Source: Ideonella dechloratans (lineage in GTDB: Bacteria > Pseudomonadota > Gammaproteobacteria > Burkholderiales > Burkholderiaceae_C). Taken from it: DNA of 64,000 nucleotides. Positions 28,259 through 36,208 of this stretch are shown here, in pieces. Location of the stretch: positions 1,736,001 to 1,800,000 of the forward strand of contig NZ_CP088081.1 in assembly GCF_021049305.1 (NCBI RefSeq), given 5' to 3'. Positions within the stretch are counted from its first letter, which is position 1. Every line of letters starts with the position of its first letter. The notes under the pieces are model-generated. The model was given only the letters and a program-made list of their open reading frames with translations, was not told the DNA's origin and did no database searches. The translations under genes and the position numbers were made by a program.

Positions 28259-28288
28259 TTCTGTCTTGTTCTGTCTTGTTCTGTCTTG
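28259..28288. repeat. three perfect tandem copies of a 10-bp repeat
   Basis: TTCTGTCTTG repeated three times without mismatch, in the 107-bp gap between the ATPase gene and the binding-protein gene. On the transcribed strand it reads CAAGACAGAA three times, 69 bp before the binding-protein ATG. One turn of the helix per repeat. Confidence 0.85.
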
Positions 28289-28297
28289 GCTGCGCGC

Positions 28298-29380
<1,083 letters not shown>

Positions 29381-29459
29381 GGCGTGGGGAGCCCTCGGAC
29401 AATGAACTTGTGGGAGCGGGCACCACGCCGGGTGGCCGGTGCCGGGAACGAGACAGCCG

Positions 29460-29490
29460 GCCGGCGCTGCCTCCCGCAGCCCGCGCCGGC
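29460..29490. other. hairpin in the gabT-ATPase gap
   Basis: GCCGGCGC (29460-29467) and GCGCCGGC (29483-29490) form an 8-bp perfect stem around a 15-nt loop, 13 bp after the gabT stop on the minus strand. There is no T run. It could set different mRNA levels for gabT and the transporter. Confidence 0.45.
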
Positions 29491-29503
29491 TTCAGTGAAG
29501 GCT

Positions 29504-30814
29504 TCAGGCCTGGCTGGCCGCCACCAGCGACTCTTCCAGCAGCTTCAGGCCTTCCTGCAGCAGCGCGTCCGAAGCGGTCAGCGGCACCAGCACGCGGATC
29601 ACGTTGGCGTACACGCCACAGGACAGCAGGACCAGGCCGCGCTCGATGGCTTCGTTGCAGACACGCTTGGTCAGCTCGGCATCGGGCTGGTGCGGGTCGC
29701 CGTTCTTGCACAGCTCGATGGCCACCATGGCGCCCATGCCGCGCACGTCGGCGATGCTCTTGTGGCGCTGGGCCATGGCCTGGAAGCCGGTGGTCAGCAG
29801 CTCGCCGATGGCCTTGGATCGGTCCAGCAGCTTCTCTTCCTCGAACACCTCCAGCACGGCCAGTGCGGCGGCGCAGGCGATCGGGCTGCCGGCGTAGGTG
29901 CCGCCCAGGCCGCCCGGGCCCGGCTTGTCCATGATCTCGGCCTTGCCGATGACCGCCGAGATGGGGAAGCCGCCACCGATGGACTTGGCCATGGTGATCA
30001 GGTCCGGGGCCACCGGCCACTGCTCGCAGGCCAGCCAGGTACCGGTGCGGCCGGCGCCGGCCTGCACCTCGTCGGCGATCATCACGATGCCGTGCTGGTC
30101 GCACAGCGCGCGCACCGCCTTCACGAACTCGGGCGGGGCCACGTAGAAGCCGCCTTCACCCTGCACCGGCTCCAGGATGATGGCCGCCACGCGCTCGGCT
30201 TCGACGTCGTACTTGAAGATGGCTTCGATCGAGGCGATCGCATCGGCCACGCTCACGCCGTGCATGGCGTTGGGGTACTTGGCGTGGTAGATCTCGGCCG
30301 GGAAGGGGCCGAAGCCGGCCTTGTACGGAGCGACCTTGCCGGTCAGGCCCATGGTCAGCAGGGTGCGGCCATGGAAGCCGCCACCGAAGGCGATCACGGC
30401 CTGGCGCTTGGTGGCCGAGCGGGCGATCTTGATCGCGTTCTCCACGGCTTCGGCGCCGGTGGTCAGCAGGAAGGCCTTCTTGGCGAAATTGCCGGGGGCC
30501 AGAGCCACCAGGCGCTCGCACAGTTCCACATAGGGCTCATAGGCCAGCACCTGGAAGCAGGTGTGGTGGACCTTGTCGAGCTGTGCCTTGACGGCTGCGA
30601 TCACCTTGGGATGCTGGTGACCGGTGTTCAGCACGGCAATGCCGCCCGAGAAATCGACGTAGCGCTTGCCTTCCACGTCCCAGACTTCGGCGTTGACCGC
30701 GCGGTCAACAAAGACGTTGTAGGTCTGGCCGACGCCGGCGGGCATGACGGCGCGGCGGCGCGCGATCAGCTCGGCGTTGTTCTGGGAAGATGGCTTGGAC
30801 GAGTCGCGGGGCAT
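29504..30814 (-). CDS. gabT: 4-aminobutyrate aminotransferase
   Basis: A 436-residue class III PLP aminotransferase converting GABA plus 2-oxoglutarate to succinic semialdehyde plus glutamate. GAEAVENAIKIAR and FHGRTLLTMGLTG are family segments, IADEVQAGAGRTG holds the PLP Asp, and the PLP Lys lies in TMAKSIGGGFPISA. The ATG at 30814 has AGGAG about nine bases upstream. It is the first gene of the operon and is divergent from the MocR-type regulator, the usual layout for gabT control. Confidence 0.94.
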   Translation of the reverse strand: MPRDSSKPSSQNNAELIARRRAVMPAGVGQTYNVFVDRAVNAEVWDVEGKRYVDFSGGIAVLNTGHQHPKVIAAVKAQLDKVHHTCFQVLAYEPYVELCERLVALAPGNFAKKAFLLTTGAEAVENAIKIARSATKRQAVIAFGGGFHGRTLLTMGLTGKVAPYKAGFGPFPAEIYHAKYPNAMHGVSVADAIASIEAIFKYDVEAERVAAIILEPVQGEGGFYVAPPEFVKAVRALCDQHGIVMIADEVQAGAGRTGTWLACEQWPVAPDLITMAKSIGGGFPISAVIGKAEIMDKPGPGGLGGTYAGSPIACAAALAVLEVFEEEKLLDRSKAIGELLTTGFQAMAQRHKSIADVRGMGAMVAIELCKNGDPHQPDAELTKRVCNEAIERGLVLLSCGVYANVIRVLVPLTASDALLQEGLKLLEESLVAASQA

Positions 30815-30896
30815 GGGGTGTCTCTCCTGATCGGGCGGCGGGCACGGTGTCGGCCGCTGAACGTCGATTCTGGGAGCCATGGCGTCGGCGCTACCA

Positions 30897-30951
30897 TGTA
30901 CAGATCGCGGAAAAACACTTCTGCACTGTACAGGCCGTGAAACCGGTACAG
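30897..30951. promoter_or_regulatory. repeated TGTACAG sites in the gabT / regulator gap
   Basis: TGTACAG occurs at 30897-30903 and 30927-30933 (exactly 30 bp apart) and GGTACAG at 30945-30951. The second is part of the palindrome CTGTACAG. Direct repeats a whole number of helical turns apart in the divergent gap fit binding by the dimeric MocR/GabR-type regulator. Confidence 0.55.
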
Positions 30952-30960
30952 CCGCCGTCC

Positions 30961-32367
30961 ATGTTGTTGCAGCTCAAGCCTTCCTCCACCATCCCCCTTG
31001 TCACGCAGATCGTGGAGGGGGTGCGCGCCCTGATTGTCGAAGGGGGGCTGAGGGCGGGCACCAAGATGCCGTCCATCCGCCAGTTCGCCCAGGCCCATGG
31101 GGTGAGTGTCTTCACTGTCGTCGAAGCGTATGACCGTTTGGTGGCGATCGGCCTGCTGGTGTCGCGCCCGCACACCGGCTTCTTTGTGCGCCAGCGCCAC
31201 GGCCGTGACGAAGACAGCAGCCTGGTCGCCAGCGTGGCAGGGGCGGACTTTGACGCCAAGTGGTACTTGCGCCGAATCTTCGAGCACCGCCACCTGAGCA
31301 TGAAGGTGGGTTGCGGCTGGCTGCCCGGCGACTGGCTGTTCGAGGAGGGCCTGCGCAAGGCGCTGCGGGCCATGGCGGCCGAAGAGGGCGAGCTGGGTGG
31401 CTACGGCGACCCCAAGGGCTTCCGTCCGCTGCGCCAACTCATCGGCGAATCGATGGCCGAGCGCCAGGTGCAGGTGCGGCCCGAGCATGTGCTGCTGACC
31501 CAGGGCTCCAGCCAGGGCCTGGACCTGGCGCTGCGGCGCCTGGTGCGCGCGGGCGACCCGGTGCTGGTGGACGACCCGGGCTACTCCAACCTGCTGTTCT
31601 CGCTGCGCTACCAGGGCGCGCGGCTGCTGGGGGTGCCGCGCACACCGCGGGGCTACGACCTGGCCACGCTGGAGCGCCTGATCGTCGAGCACAAGCCCAA
31701 GGTCTTCTTCACCCAGCCGCGGCTGCACAGTCCCACCGGCTCGGTGGCGCCGCTGGCCCATCTGCATCGGGTGCTGCAGCTGGCCGAGGCCCACGAGCTC
31801 ACCATCGTCGAGAACGACATCTACGCCGACCTGGACCCGGAGCCCCGTCCCTCGCTGGCCAGCCTGGACGAGCTGCACCGGGTCATCACCATCGGCAGCT
31901 ACTCCAAGACCATCTCGCCCAACCTGCGGGTGGGCTACCTGATGGCTCACCCCGACATGGTGGAGGACCTGGCCCAGCTGAAGATGGTCTCCGGCCTCAC
32001 CAGTTCGGAGCTGAGCGAGCGCCTGGCCCACGGTGCCCTGACCGAAGGGCGCTGGCGCAAGCACCTCAAGAGCCTGCGCGAGCGCCTGGCCGTCGCCCAT
32101 GAGCACACCGGCAACCGCCTGGCGGCCCTGGGTTTCGAGCTGTTCGCCGAGCCCAAGGCCGGCATGTTCCTGTGGGCCCGCCACCCGGCCCTGGCCGACA
32201 CCGTGGCCCTGTCCAACCAGGCCGCCGAGCGCGACATCATGCTGGGCCCGGGCCACCTGTTCAGCTGCGAGCTGGCCCCCAGCCCCTGGCTGCGCTTCAA
32301 CGTGGCCTTCAGCCAGGAGCAGGCGCTGTACGACTTCCTGCAGCAGGCCCTGCACAAGGCGCCCTGA
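30961..32367 (+). CDS. MocR/GabR-type regulator (GntR HTH fused to aminotransferase fold)
   Basis: A 468-residue protein: a winged-helix GntR domain (about 8-75, with MPSIRQFAQAHGVSVFTV) followed by a class I aminotransferase-like domain (about 100-460). The PLP-lysine region is IGSYSKTISPNLRVGY, Lys near residue 320. It probably senses GABA or its PLP adduct and controls the divergent gabT operon. The ATG at 30961 gives the normal HTH position; a GTG at 30937 would add eight residues. Confidence 0.9.
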   Translation: MLLQLKPSSTIPLVTQIVEGVRALIVEGGLRAGTKMPSIRQFAQAHGVSVFTVVEAYDRLVAIGLLVSRPHTGFFVRQRHGRDEDSSLVASVAGADFDAKWYLRRIFEHRHLSMKVGCGWLPGDWLFEEGLRKALRAMAAEEGELGGYGDPKGFRPLRQLIGESMAERQVQVRPEHVLLTQGSSQGLDLALRRLVRAGDPVLVDDPGYSNLLFSLRYQGARLLGVPRTPRGYDLATLERLIVEHKPKVFFTQPRLHSPTGSVAPLAHLHRVLQLAEAHELTIVENDIYADLDPEPRPSLASLDELHRVITIGSYSKTISPNLRVGYLMAHPDMVEDLAQLKMVSGLTSSELSERLAHGALTEGRWRKHLKSLRERLAVAHEHTGNRLAALGFELFAEPKAGMFLWARHPALADTVALSNQAAERDIMLGPGHLFSCELAPSPWLRFNVAFSQEQALYDFLQQALHKAP

Positions 32368-32377
32368 AAGGCGCGGC

Positions 32378-32500
32378 GCTTACACCAAACGACGCGGTGG
32401 CGCCTGCACCATCACCCTCAACGGCCTGCTCCGTGCCGAGATGAACCTGCGCACCGGGGTGTTCGGCCAGGAACGGCCGGAGATCAAGGCCGATTTCTGA
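32378..32500 (+). pseudogene. short coding-like tail of an unrecognised gene
   Basis: In the 116-bp gap after the regulator one plus-strand frame ends in TGA at 32498-32500 and reads like protein with about 88 per cent G or C at third positions over its last 34 codons (GACTITLNGLLR, then EMNLRTGVFG). It has no start codon of its own before an internal ATG at 32441 and overlaps the convergent deoxyribosyltransferase gene by 17 bp. It may be the 3' remnant of a lost gene; I do not recognise the family. Confidence 0.25.
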
Positions 32501-32975
32501 ATCTGTAGCTCAGGGCCTGCAGCCCGGCCTGTGCGTCGCCCACCACCAGGTGGGCAGTGCAGGCCAGCATCAGGTTGAGCGGCAGCCCGAAATCCTCGAC
32601 CGTGAGCCCGTCGGCATCCCGGGCGCCGCCCAGCTGCTCCCGCAGCGTGCGTCCGTCGTCCAGATAGCCCACCACCGGTTTGCCCAGCGCCACCGCAAAG
32701 CCCACCTCGAAGGCGGTGCCCGAGTCGGGCTCCGCCCCGCGGAAATGGTTGAGGTTGGCCAGCACCGCATCCGCGCGCCGGATCAAGGCCAGGTTGGCCT
32801 CGCAGATCCAGCGCGCCGCCGCCAGGCCCTGCAGGCCCTCGGGCAGGGAGTTGTCCAGCGGGTAGAGGCCCTGCCAGCCCTGGGCGGCGCAGCAGGCCTT
32901 CAGGCGTTCGCCCTGGGCCACGGCATCGGGGCGGAAGACATCGAAACCGGCGAGGTAGACGGTGGGGGCGTGCAT
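32484..32975 (-). CDS. nucleoside 2-deoxyribosyltransferase-like protein
   Basis: A 163-residue cytoplasmic protein. VYLAGFDVFRPDA begins the fold, ADAVLANLNHFRGAEPDSGT follows, and the catalytic Glu is expected in TAFEVGFAVALGKPV. Members exchange the base of 2'-deoxynucleosides or hydrolyse deoxynucleotides in salvage or clean-up. The ATG at 32975 fits; an upstream ATG at 33005 would add ten unlikely residues. It follows the TonB-like gene's end by 34 bp on the same strand but probably is not part of that operon by function. Confidence 0.8.
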   Translation of the reverse strand: MHAPTVYLAGFDVFRPDAVAQGERLKACCAAQGWQGLYPLDNSLPEGLQGLAAARWICEANLALIRRADAVLANLNHFRGAEPDSGTAFEVGFAVALGKPVVGYLDDGRTLREQLGGARDADGLTVEDFGLPLNLMLACTAHLVVGDAQAGLQALSYRFRNRP

Positions 32976-33009
32976 GCCGGCATTGTCCGCGTTGCCAGCC
33001 TGCATTCCG

Positions 33010-34152
33010 TCAGGACGGCAGAAAGTCCAGCGGCCACTTGACCACCATGTCGTCCACATCCTTGGCGCCGAAGTCGAACTGGCGGATGCGGGCCAGCAGC
33101 TTCTGCTCCAGCTCGGGCGTCTTCAGCTCGCTGGACACCAGGGTGCAGCCGGTGACCTGGCCGGACGGGGCGATGCGCAGCTCCACCACCACCTTGCCTT
33201 GCAACGAGGGGTCCTCGCGCAGGGCGCGGTTGTAGATGGCGTAGATGGCGCCCTTGTTGCGCTCGAAGACCAGGCGGATCTCCTCCAGCGAGCGGGCGGC
33301 CTTGCCGCTGTGGCCACGCTGCACGCTGCCACCCGCCCCCGTGCCATTGCCGCCGGTGCCCGTGCCACCGGCACCATTGCCCCCGGTGCCGCCCTTGCCG
33401 CCGCCGCCGCCAGGGCCACCGCCCCCGCCGCCACCGGCCACCCCGGCCACCAGCGTGGTGGATCGGCCGGCCAGGCCACCGCCGCCGGTGTCCTTGCTCA
33501 GGCCCGCGGTGTTGATGCCGCCGCTGCCACCGGTGGCGGTCGAGGTGATCAACGCCCGGTCGGGCAGGCCGGGCTGGGTGCCGGCGCCCACGCCCACGCC
33601 CTTGGTCGTTCCCACACCGGGGCCGGGTGTCACCTCCCTGAGTTGCACCGCCGCGGGCGCGCCCTGCAGCGCGGCCAACTGGTCTTTCATGGCCAGCAGG
33701 CCGACGCCCGAGGCACGGCGGCGGGCCTCACCGATTTCGCCCGGTGGCTTGCCTTCGACCGGCTGGCGCGCCTCGGGTACCGGGGCGGCGTTCTTCTTGC
33801 CGGCGGGGGCTGGCGCCGGGCGGGCGGCCTCTTTCTGCGGGGTAGGCGGCGCGGTCTCCGGGGTCTCCTTGACGGGCTCCTTCTGGGCCTGCTCGGCCGG
33901 CGTGGGCGCCAGCGGTTTGGGCGGGGGCGCGGCGGCCTTGTCCTTGTCCAGCAGCAGCTGGGCCATCGGTGCGGGCAGGGCCTGGGCCTCGTCCGGCTGT
34001 CGCTCGGGCAGGGTCACGAAGTGCGTGACCAGGCCCAGCAGCAGGCACAGCACGGCCACCTGGAAGAAGATGCGGCGAAAGCGCGCCTCGTCGTCCGGGG
34101 CATTGGCCCAGGCCAGCACCGGCTGGCGAAAGCTCACGGCAGCGGCGCTCAT
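33010..34152 (-). CDS. TonB/AgmX-like envelope-spanning protein with Gly-rich linker
   Basis: A 380-residue protein: a short cytoplasmic start, one membrane segment at about 28-46, a Pro/Ala/Lys-rich stretch (about 58-150), a very Gly-rich linker (about 230-275, runs of G with N, T and K) and a C-terminal domain (about 283-380) beginning LEEIRLVFERNKGAIYAIY. That domain matches the AgmX/PglI or TonB C-terminal type seen in myxobacterial gliding proteins and would contact an outer-membrane partner. It is the last gene of the sixteen-gene operon, overlapping the ExbD-type gene before it by 4 bp; partners are probably the adjacent ExbB/ExbD motor. Confidence 0.82.
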   Translation of the reverse strand: MSAAAVSFRQPVLAWANAPDDEARFRRIFFQVAVLCLLLGLVTHFVTLPERQPDEAQALPAPMAQLLLDKDKAAAPPPKPLAPTPAEQAQKEPVKETPETAPPTPQKEAARPAPAPAGKKNAAPVPEARQPVEGKPPGEIGEARRRASGVGLLAMKDQLAALQGAPAAVQLREVTPGPGVGTTKGVGVGAGTQPGLPDRALITSTATGGSGGINTAGLSKDTGGGGLAGRSTTLVAGVAGGGGGGGPGGGGGKGGTGGNGAGGTGTGGNGTGAGGSVQRGHSGKAARSLEEIRLVFERNKGAIYAIYNRALREDPSLQGKVVVELRIAPSGQVTGCTLVSSELKTPELEQKLLARIRQFDFGAKDVDDMVVKWPLDFLPS

Positions 34153-34652
34153 GCTTTCTCCACCTTCTGGCGCACGGCAAAGCGCACGTCGCTGAAGCCG
34201 GCCTGGGCACAGCTGGTCATCACCTTGCGCAGCAGCTGGTAGGGGATGCTCTGGTCACCCATGATGGTGACGATCTGGCTGAGCTGGGCGTTCTCGGCGC
34301 GCACCGCGCGGCGGGTCGCCTGCTGCTGTTGCAGGGCGGCGGTCAACGGGGCGATCAGGTCGGTGGGCGCGGCCTGCACGTCGGCCACACGGGCCACGGT
34401 CTTGCCGTCCACGATGATCTCCTCGGGACTGACCACCACCACCAGGGTGTCCTGGGGCGAGACCTCGGCGGTCGATTCGGGCAGGCGCACGCTCTTCGTG
34501 CTGGGCAGGATGTCCACCTCGGACGCGTTGGACAGCAGGAAGAAGATCAGGATGGTGAACACGTCGATCAGGGACACGAGGTTCATGTCCAGATCGGTGT
34601 GGTTGCGGGCCTTGCGGGCGGCCCGTTTCTGCAGGGGCGTGAGGGTGGGCAC
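34149..34652 (-). CDS. ExbD/TolR family protein with the conserved Asp
   Basis: A 167-residue inner-membrane protein with one membrane helix (about 24-42) and a periplasmic domain. MNLVSLIDVFTILIFFLL carries the family Asp (D30) that binds protons in TolR, ExbD and MotB-like stators. The periplasmic part includes EEIIVDGKTVA and the C-terminal GFSDVRFAV strand. It starts one base after the other ExbD-type gene, so two TolR-like subunits are made side by side, as in AglQ/AglS. Confidence 0.9.
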   Translation of the reverse strand: MPTLTPLQKRAARKARNHTDLDMNLVSLIDVFTILIFFLLSNASEVDILPSTKSVRLPESTAEVSPQDTLVVVVSPEEIIVDGKTVARVADVQAAPTDLIAPLTAALQQQQATRRAVRAENAQLSQIVTIMGDQSIPYQLLRKVMTSCAQAGFSDVRFAVRQKVEKA

Positions 34653-34653
34653 G

Positions 34654-35166
34654 TCAGCCTCCGTGGGCCGCGGCGGGGGTGCCGCGCGGCGCGTCGCCGA
34701 TGGAGATGGCCGGGAACAGCTCGGCCTTGACGACCTTGCCGTCCTCGCGGGCGGTGCGGCCCTCGCGGGTGGCGTCCATCACCTTGACCAGCAGTTCATA
34801 GGGCGTGTCGGGCTGGGCCAGGATGGTGGCGTCCTTCTGCTCGGGGTACTTGGCCTTGACCTGCATGACCACCGCGTTGAGCGCCTTCAGGTCGGGGCCC
34901 TGGGCCGTGTGCGGGATGTGCTGGATCAGGCCGCCCACGCGGTCGCCCACGTCCAGGGCGTCCGGGCGGATGACCACCTCGAGCTGCAGGTGGTCGACCT
35001 TGAGCTGCTCCACCCCGGCGGACTTGGCCGGCAGCGACAGCTCCAGCACCGCCAGCCGGGTGAACACCGCGGTGGACAGCAGGAAGGGCACGAGCACCAC
35101 GATCAGGTTGATGAAGGCCGTGACCTCCAGCGCCGCCGGTGTCTTGCGCAGGCGTCGGACTCGCAT
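34654..35166 (-). CDS. ExbD/TolR family protein lacking the conserved Asp
   Basis: A 170-residue protein with one membrane helix (about 17-38). The motif reads TAFINLIVVLVPFLL: the residue aligned with the proton-carrying Asp is Asn20 (codon AAC, read directly). The rest of the fold, including the PYELLVKVMDATRE helix and a C-terminal AELFPAIS strand, is kept, so this looks like a functional but non-protonatable stator half. It lies 24 bp after the ExbB-type gene and one base before the Asp-containing paralogue. Confidence 0.88.
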   Translation of the reverse strand: MRVRRLRKTPAALEVTAFINLIVVLVPFLLSTAVFTRLAVLELSLPAKSAGVEQLKVDHLQLEVVIRPDALDVGDRVGGLIQHIPHTAQGPDLKALNAVVMQVKAKYPEQKDATILAQPDTPYELLVKVMDATREGRTAREDGKVVKAELFPAISIGDAPRGTPAAAHGG

Positions 35167-35190
35167 GTTGCGCTTTCTCGGGCCGGCCGC

Positions 35191-35841
35191 TCAGCGGCTG
35201 CCGGCTTCGGGGGCCAGGCGCTGCACCAGGTTCAGGAAGCTGATCTTGGCGGCTTCCAGGCCGTCGACGATCTCGCCGGTGCGGGCCTGCAGGAAGGCAT
35301 GGATGAGCAGGAAGGGGATGGCCACGCCCAGCGCGAAGGCGGTGTTGTTCATGGCGATGGAGATGGAGCCGGACAGCAGCTCGGCCTTCTCGGCCGGGTT
35401 CACCTGGGCCACCGCCGTGAAGGCCTTGATCAGGCCCGAGATGGTGCCCAGCAGGCCCACCAGCGTGATGACGTTGGCGAAGGTGGCGATGTAGTGGGTG
35501 CGCTTCTCCAGGCGCGGCACGATTTCCATCATGCCTTCCTCCATCGACGCGTCGATGTCCTCGCGCTTGCGCGAGCTCTGCAGGCGCTGCAGGCCGTTGC
35601 TCACCAGCTTGCCCAGTGCGGCGTCGCTCTTGCTGGCCACGCTGTAGACCTCCTTCCACTGGGCCTGCTGCAGCATGGGCTGCACCTGGGCCCAAAGGGC
35701 GCTGTTCTCGCGCCGGGCGCGGCGCAGGAAGATGAAGCGCTCGATCGCGATGCTCAGCCCGATGGCCATGATGGTCAGGCTGGGGATGATGAACAGGCCG
35801 CAGTCCTGGAAGAACTTGACGATGGATTCGAAGGTGGTCAT
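35191..35841 (-). CDS. MotA/TolQ/ExbB proton-channel family protein
   Basis: A 216-residue inner-membrane protein with three hydrophobic regions: about 14-38, 118-146 and 155-185. VITLVGLLGTISGLIKAF and MNNTAFALGVAIPFLLIHAF are the hallmark helices of TolQ/ExbB/MotA, which form a pentameric proton-driven motor around ExbD/TolR dimers. Two ExbD-type genes follow at once, so this is the stator of the cluster. It begins 61 bp after the small exported protein. Confidence 0.93.
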   Translation of the reverse strand: MTTFESIVKFFQDCGLFIIPSLTIMAIGLSIAIERFIFLRRARRENSALWAQVQPMLQQAQWKEVYSVASKSDAALGKLVSNGLQRLQSSRKREDIDASMEEGMMEIVPRLEKRTHYIATFANVITLVGLLGTISGLIKAFTAVAQVNPAEKAELLSGSISIAMNNTAFALGVAIPFLLIHAFLQARTGEIVDGLEAAKISFLNLVQRLAPEAGSR

Positions 35842-35902
35842 GGCGGGGAACTCCGGGGGCGCGATGCGTGGGGAAAGGGTCGAAGAGGAAATGGGGGCGG
35901 GT

Positions 35903-36208
35903 TCAGGGCGCGGGGGCCGATGCGGCGGTGGCCGCGGCCGTGAAGCGCTCGTTGCGGCGGAAGACCTCGCGGTCGATCGGCGAGAGCACCTCGTCGAGCA
36001 CGCTGGCCGGGGGCTTGCCGGCCAGCGGATCGGTCAGCGGCTTCTTCCAGGGCACGAAGTACAGGACCTTGGGCAGCTCACGGTTGCCGATGATCTTGCT
36101 GGGCGCCACCTCGGCCTGGTCCTGGGCATGGGCGCTGGAGGTCAGCATCGCCAGGGGCAACAGCAGGCCGAGGCCGAGGGCCAGTGTGAGCGAGGGATGC
36201 GAGGTCAT
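35903..36208 (-). CDS. small exported protein of the motor cluster
   Basis: 101 residues with a signal peptide (cut near 28, AHA-QD). The mature part has a compact core GNRELPKVLYFVPWKKP and ends in SPIDREVFRRNERF before an Ala-rich tail. I know no named domain, but small proteins with this core recur, from memory, beside TolQ/TolR-type and TPR genes in other proteobacteria. Its ATG overlaps the stop of the large TPR lipoprotein (ATGA), which ties it to that gene. Confidence 0.7.
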   Translation of the reverse strand: MTSHPSLTLALGLGLLLPLAMLTSSAHAQDQAEVAPSKIIGNRELPKVLYFVPWKKPLTDPLAGKPPASVLDEVLSPIDREVFRRNERFTAAATAASAPAP

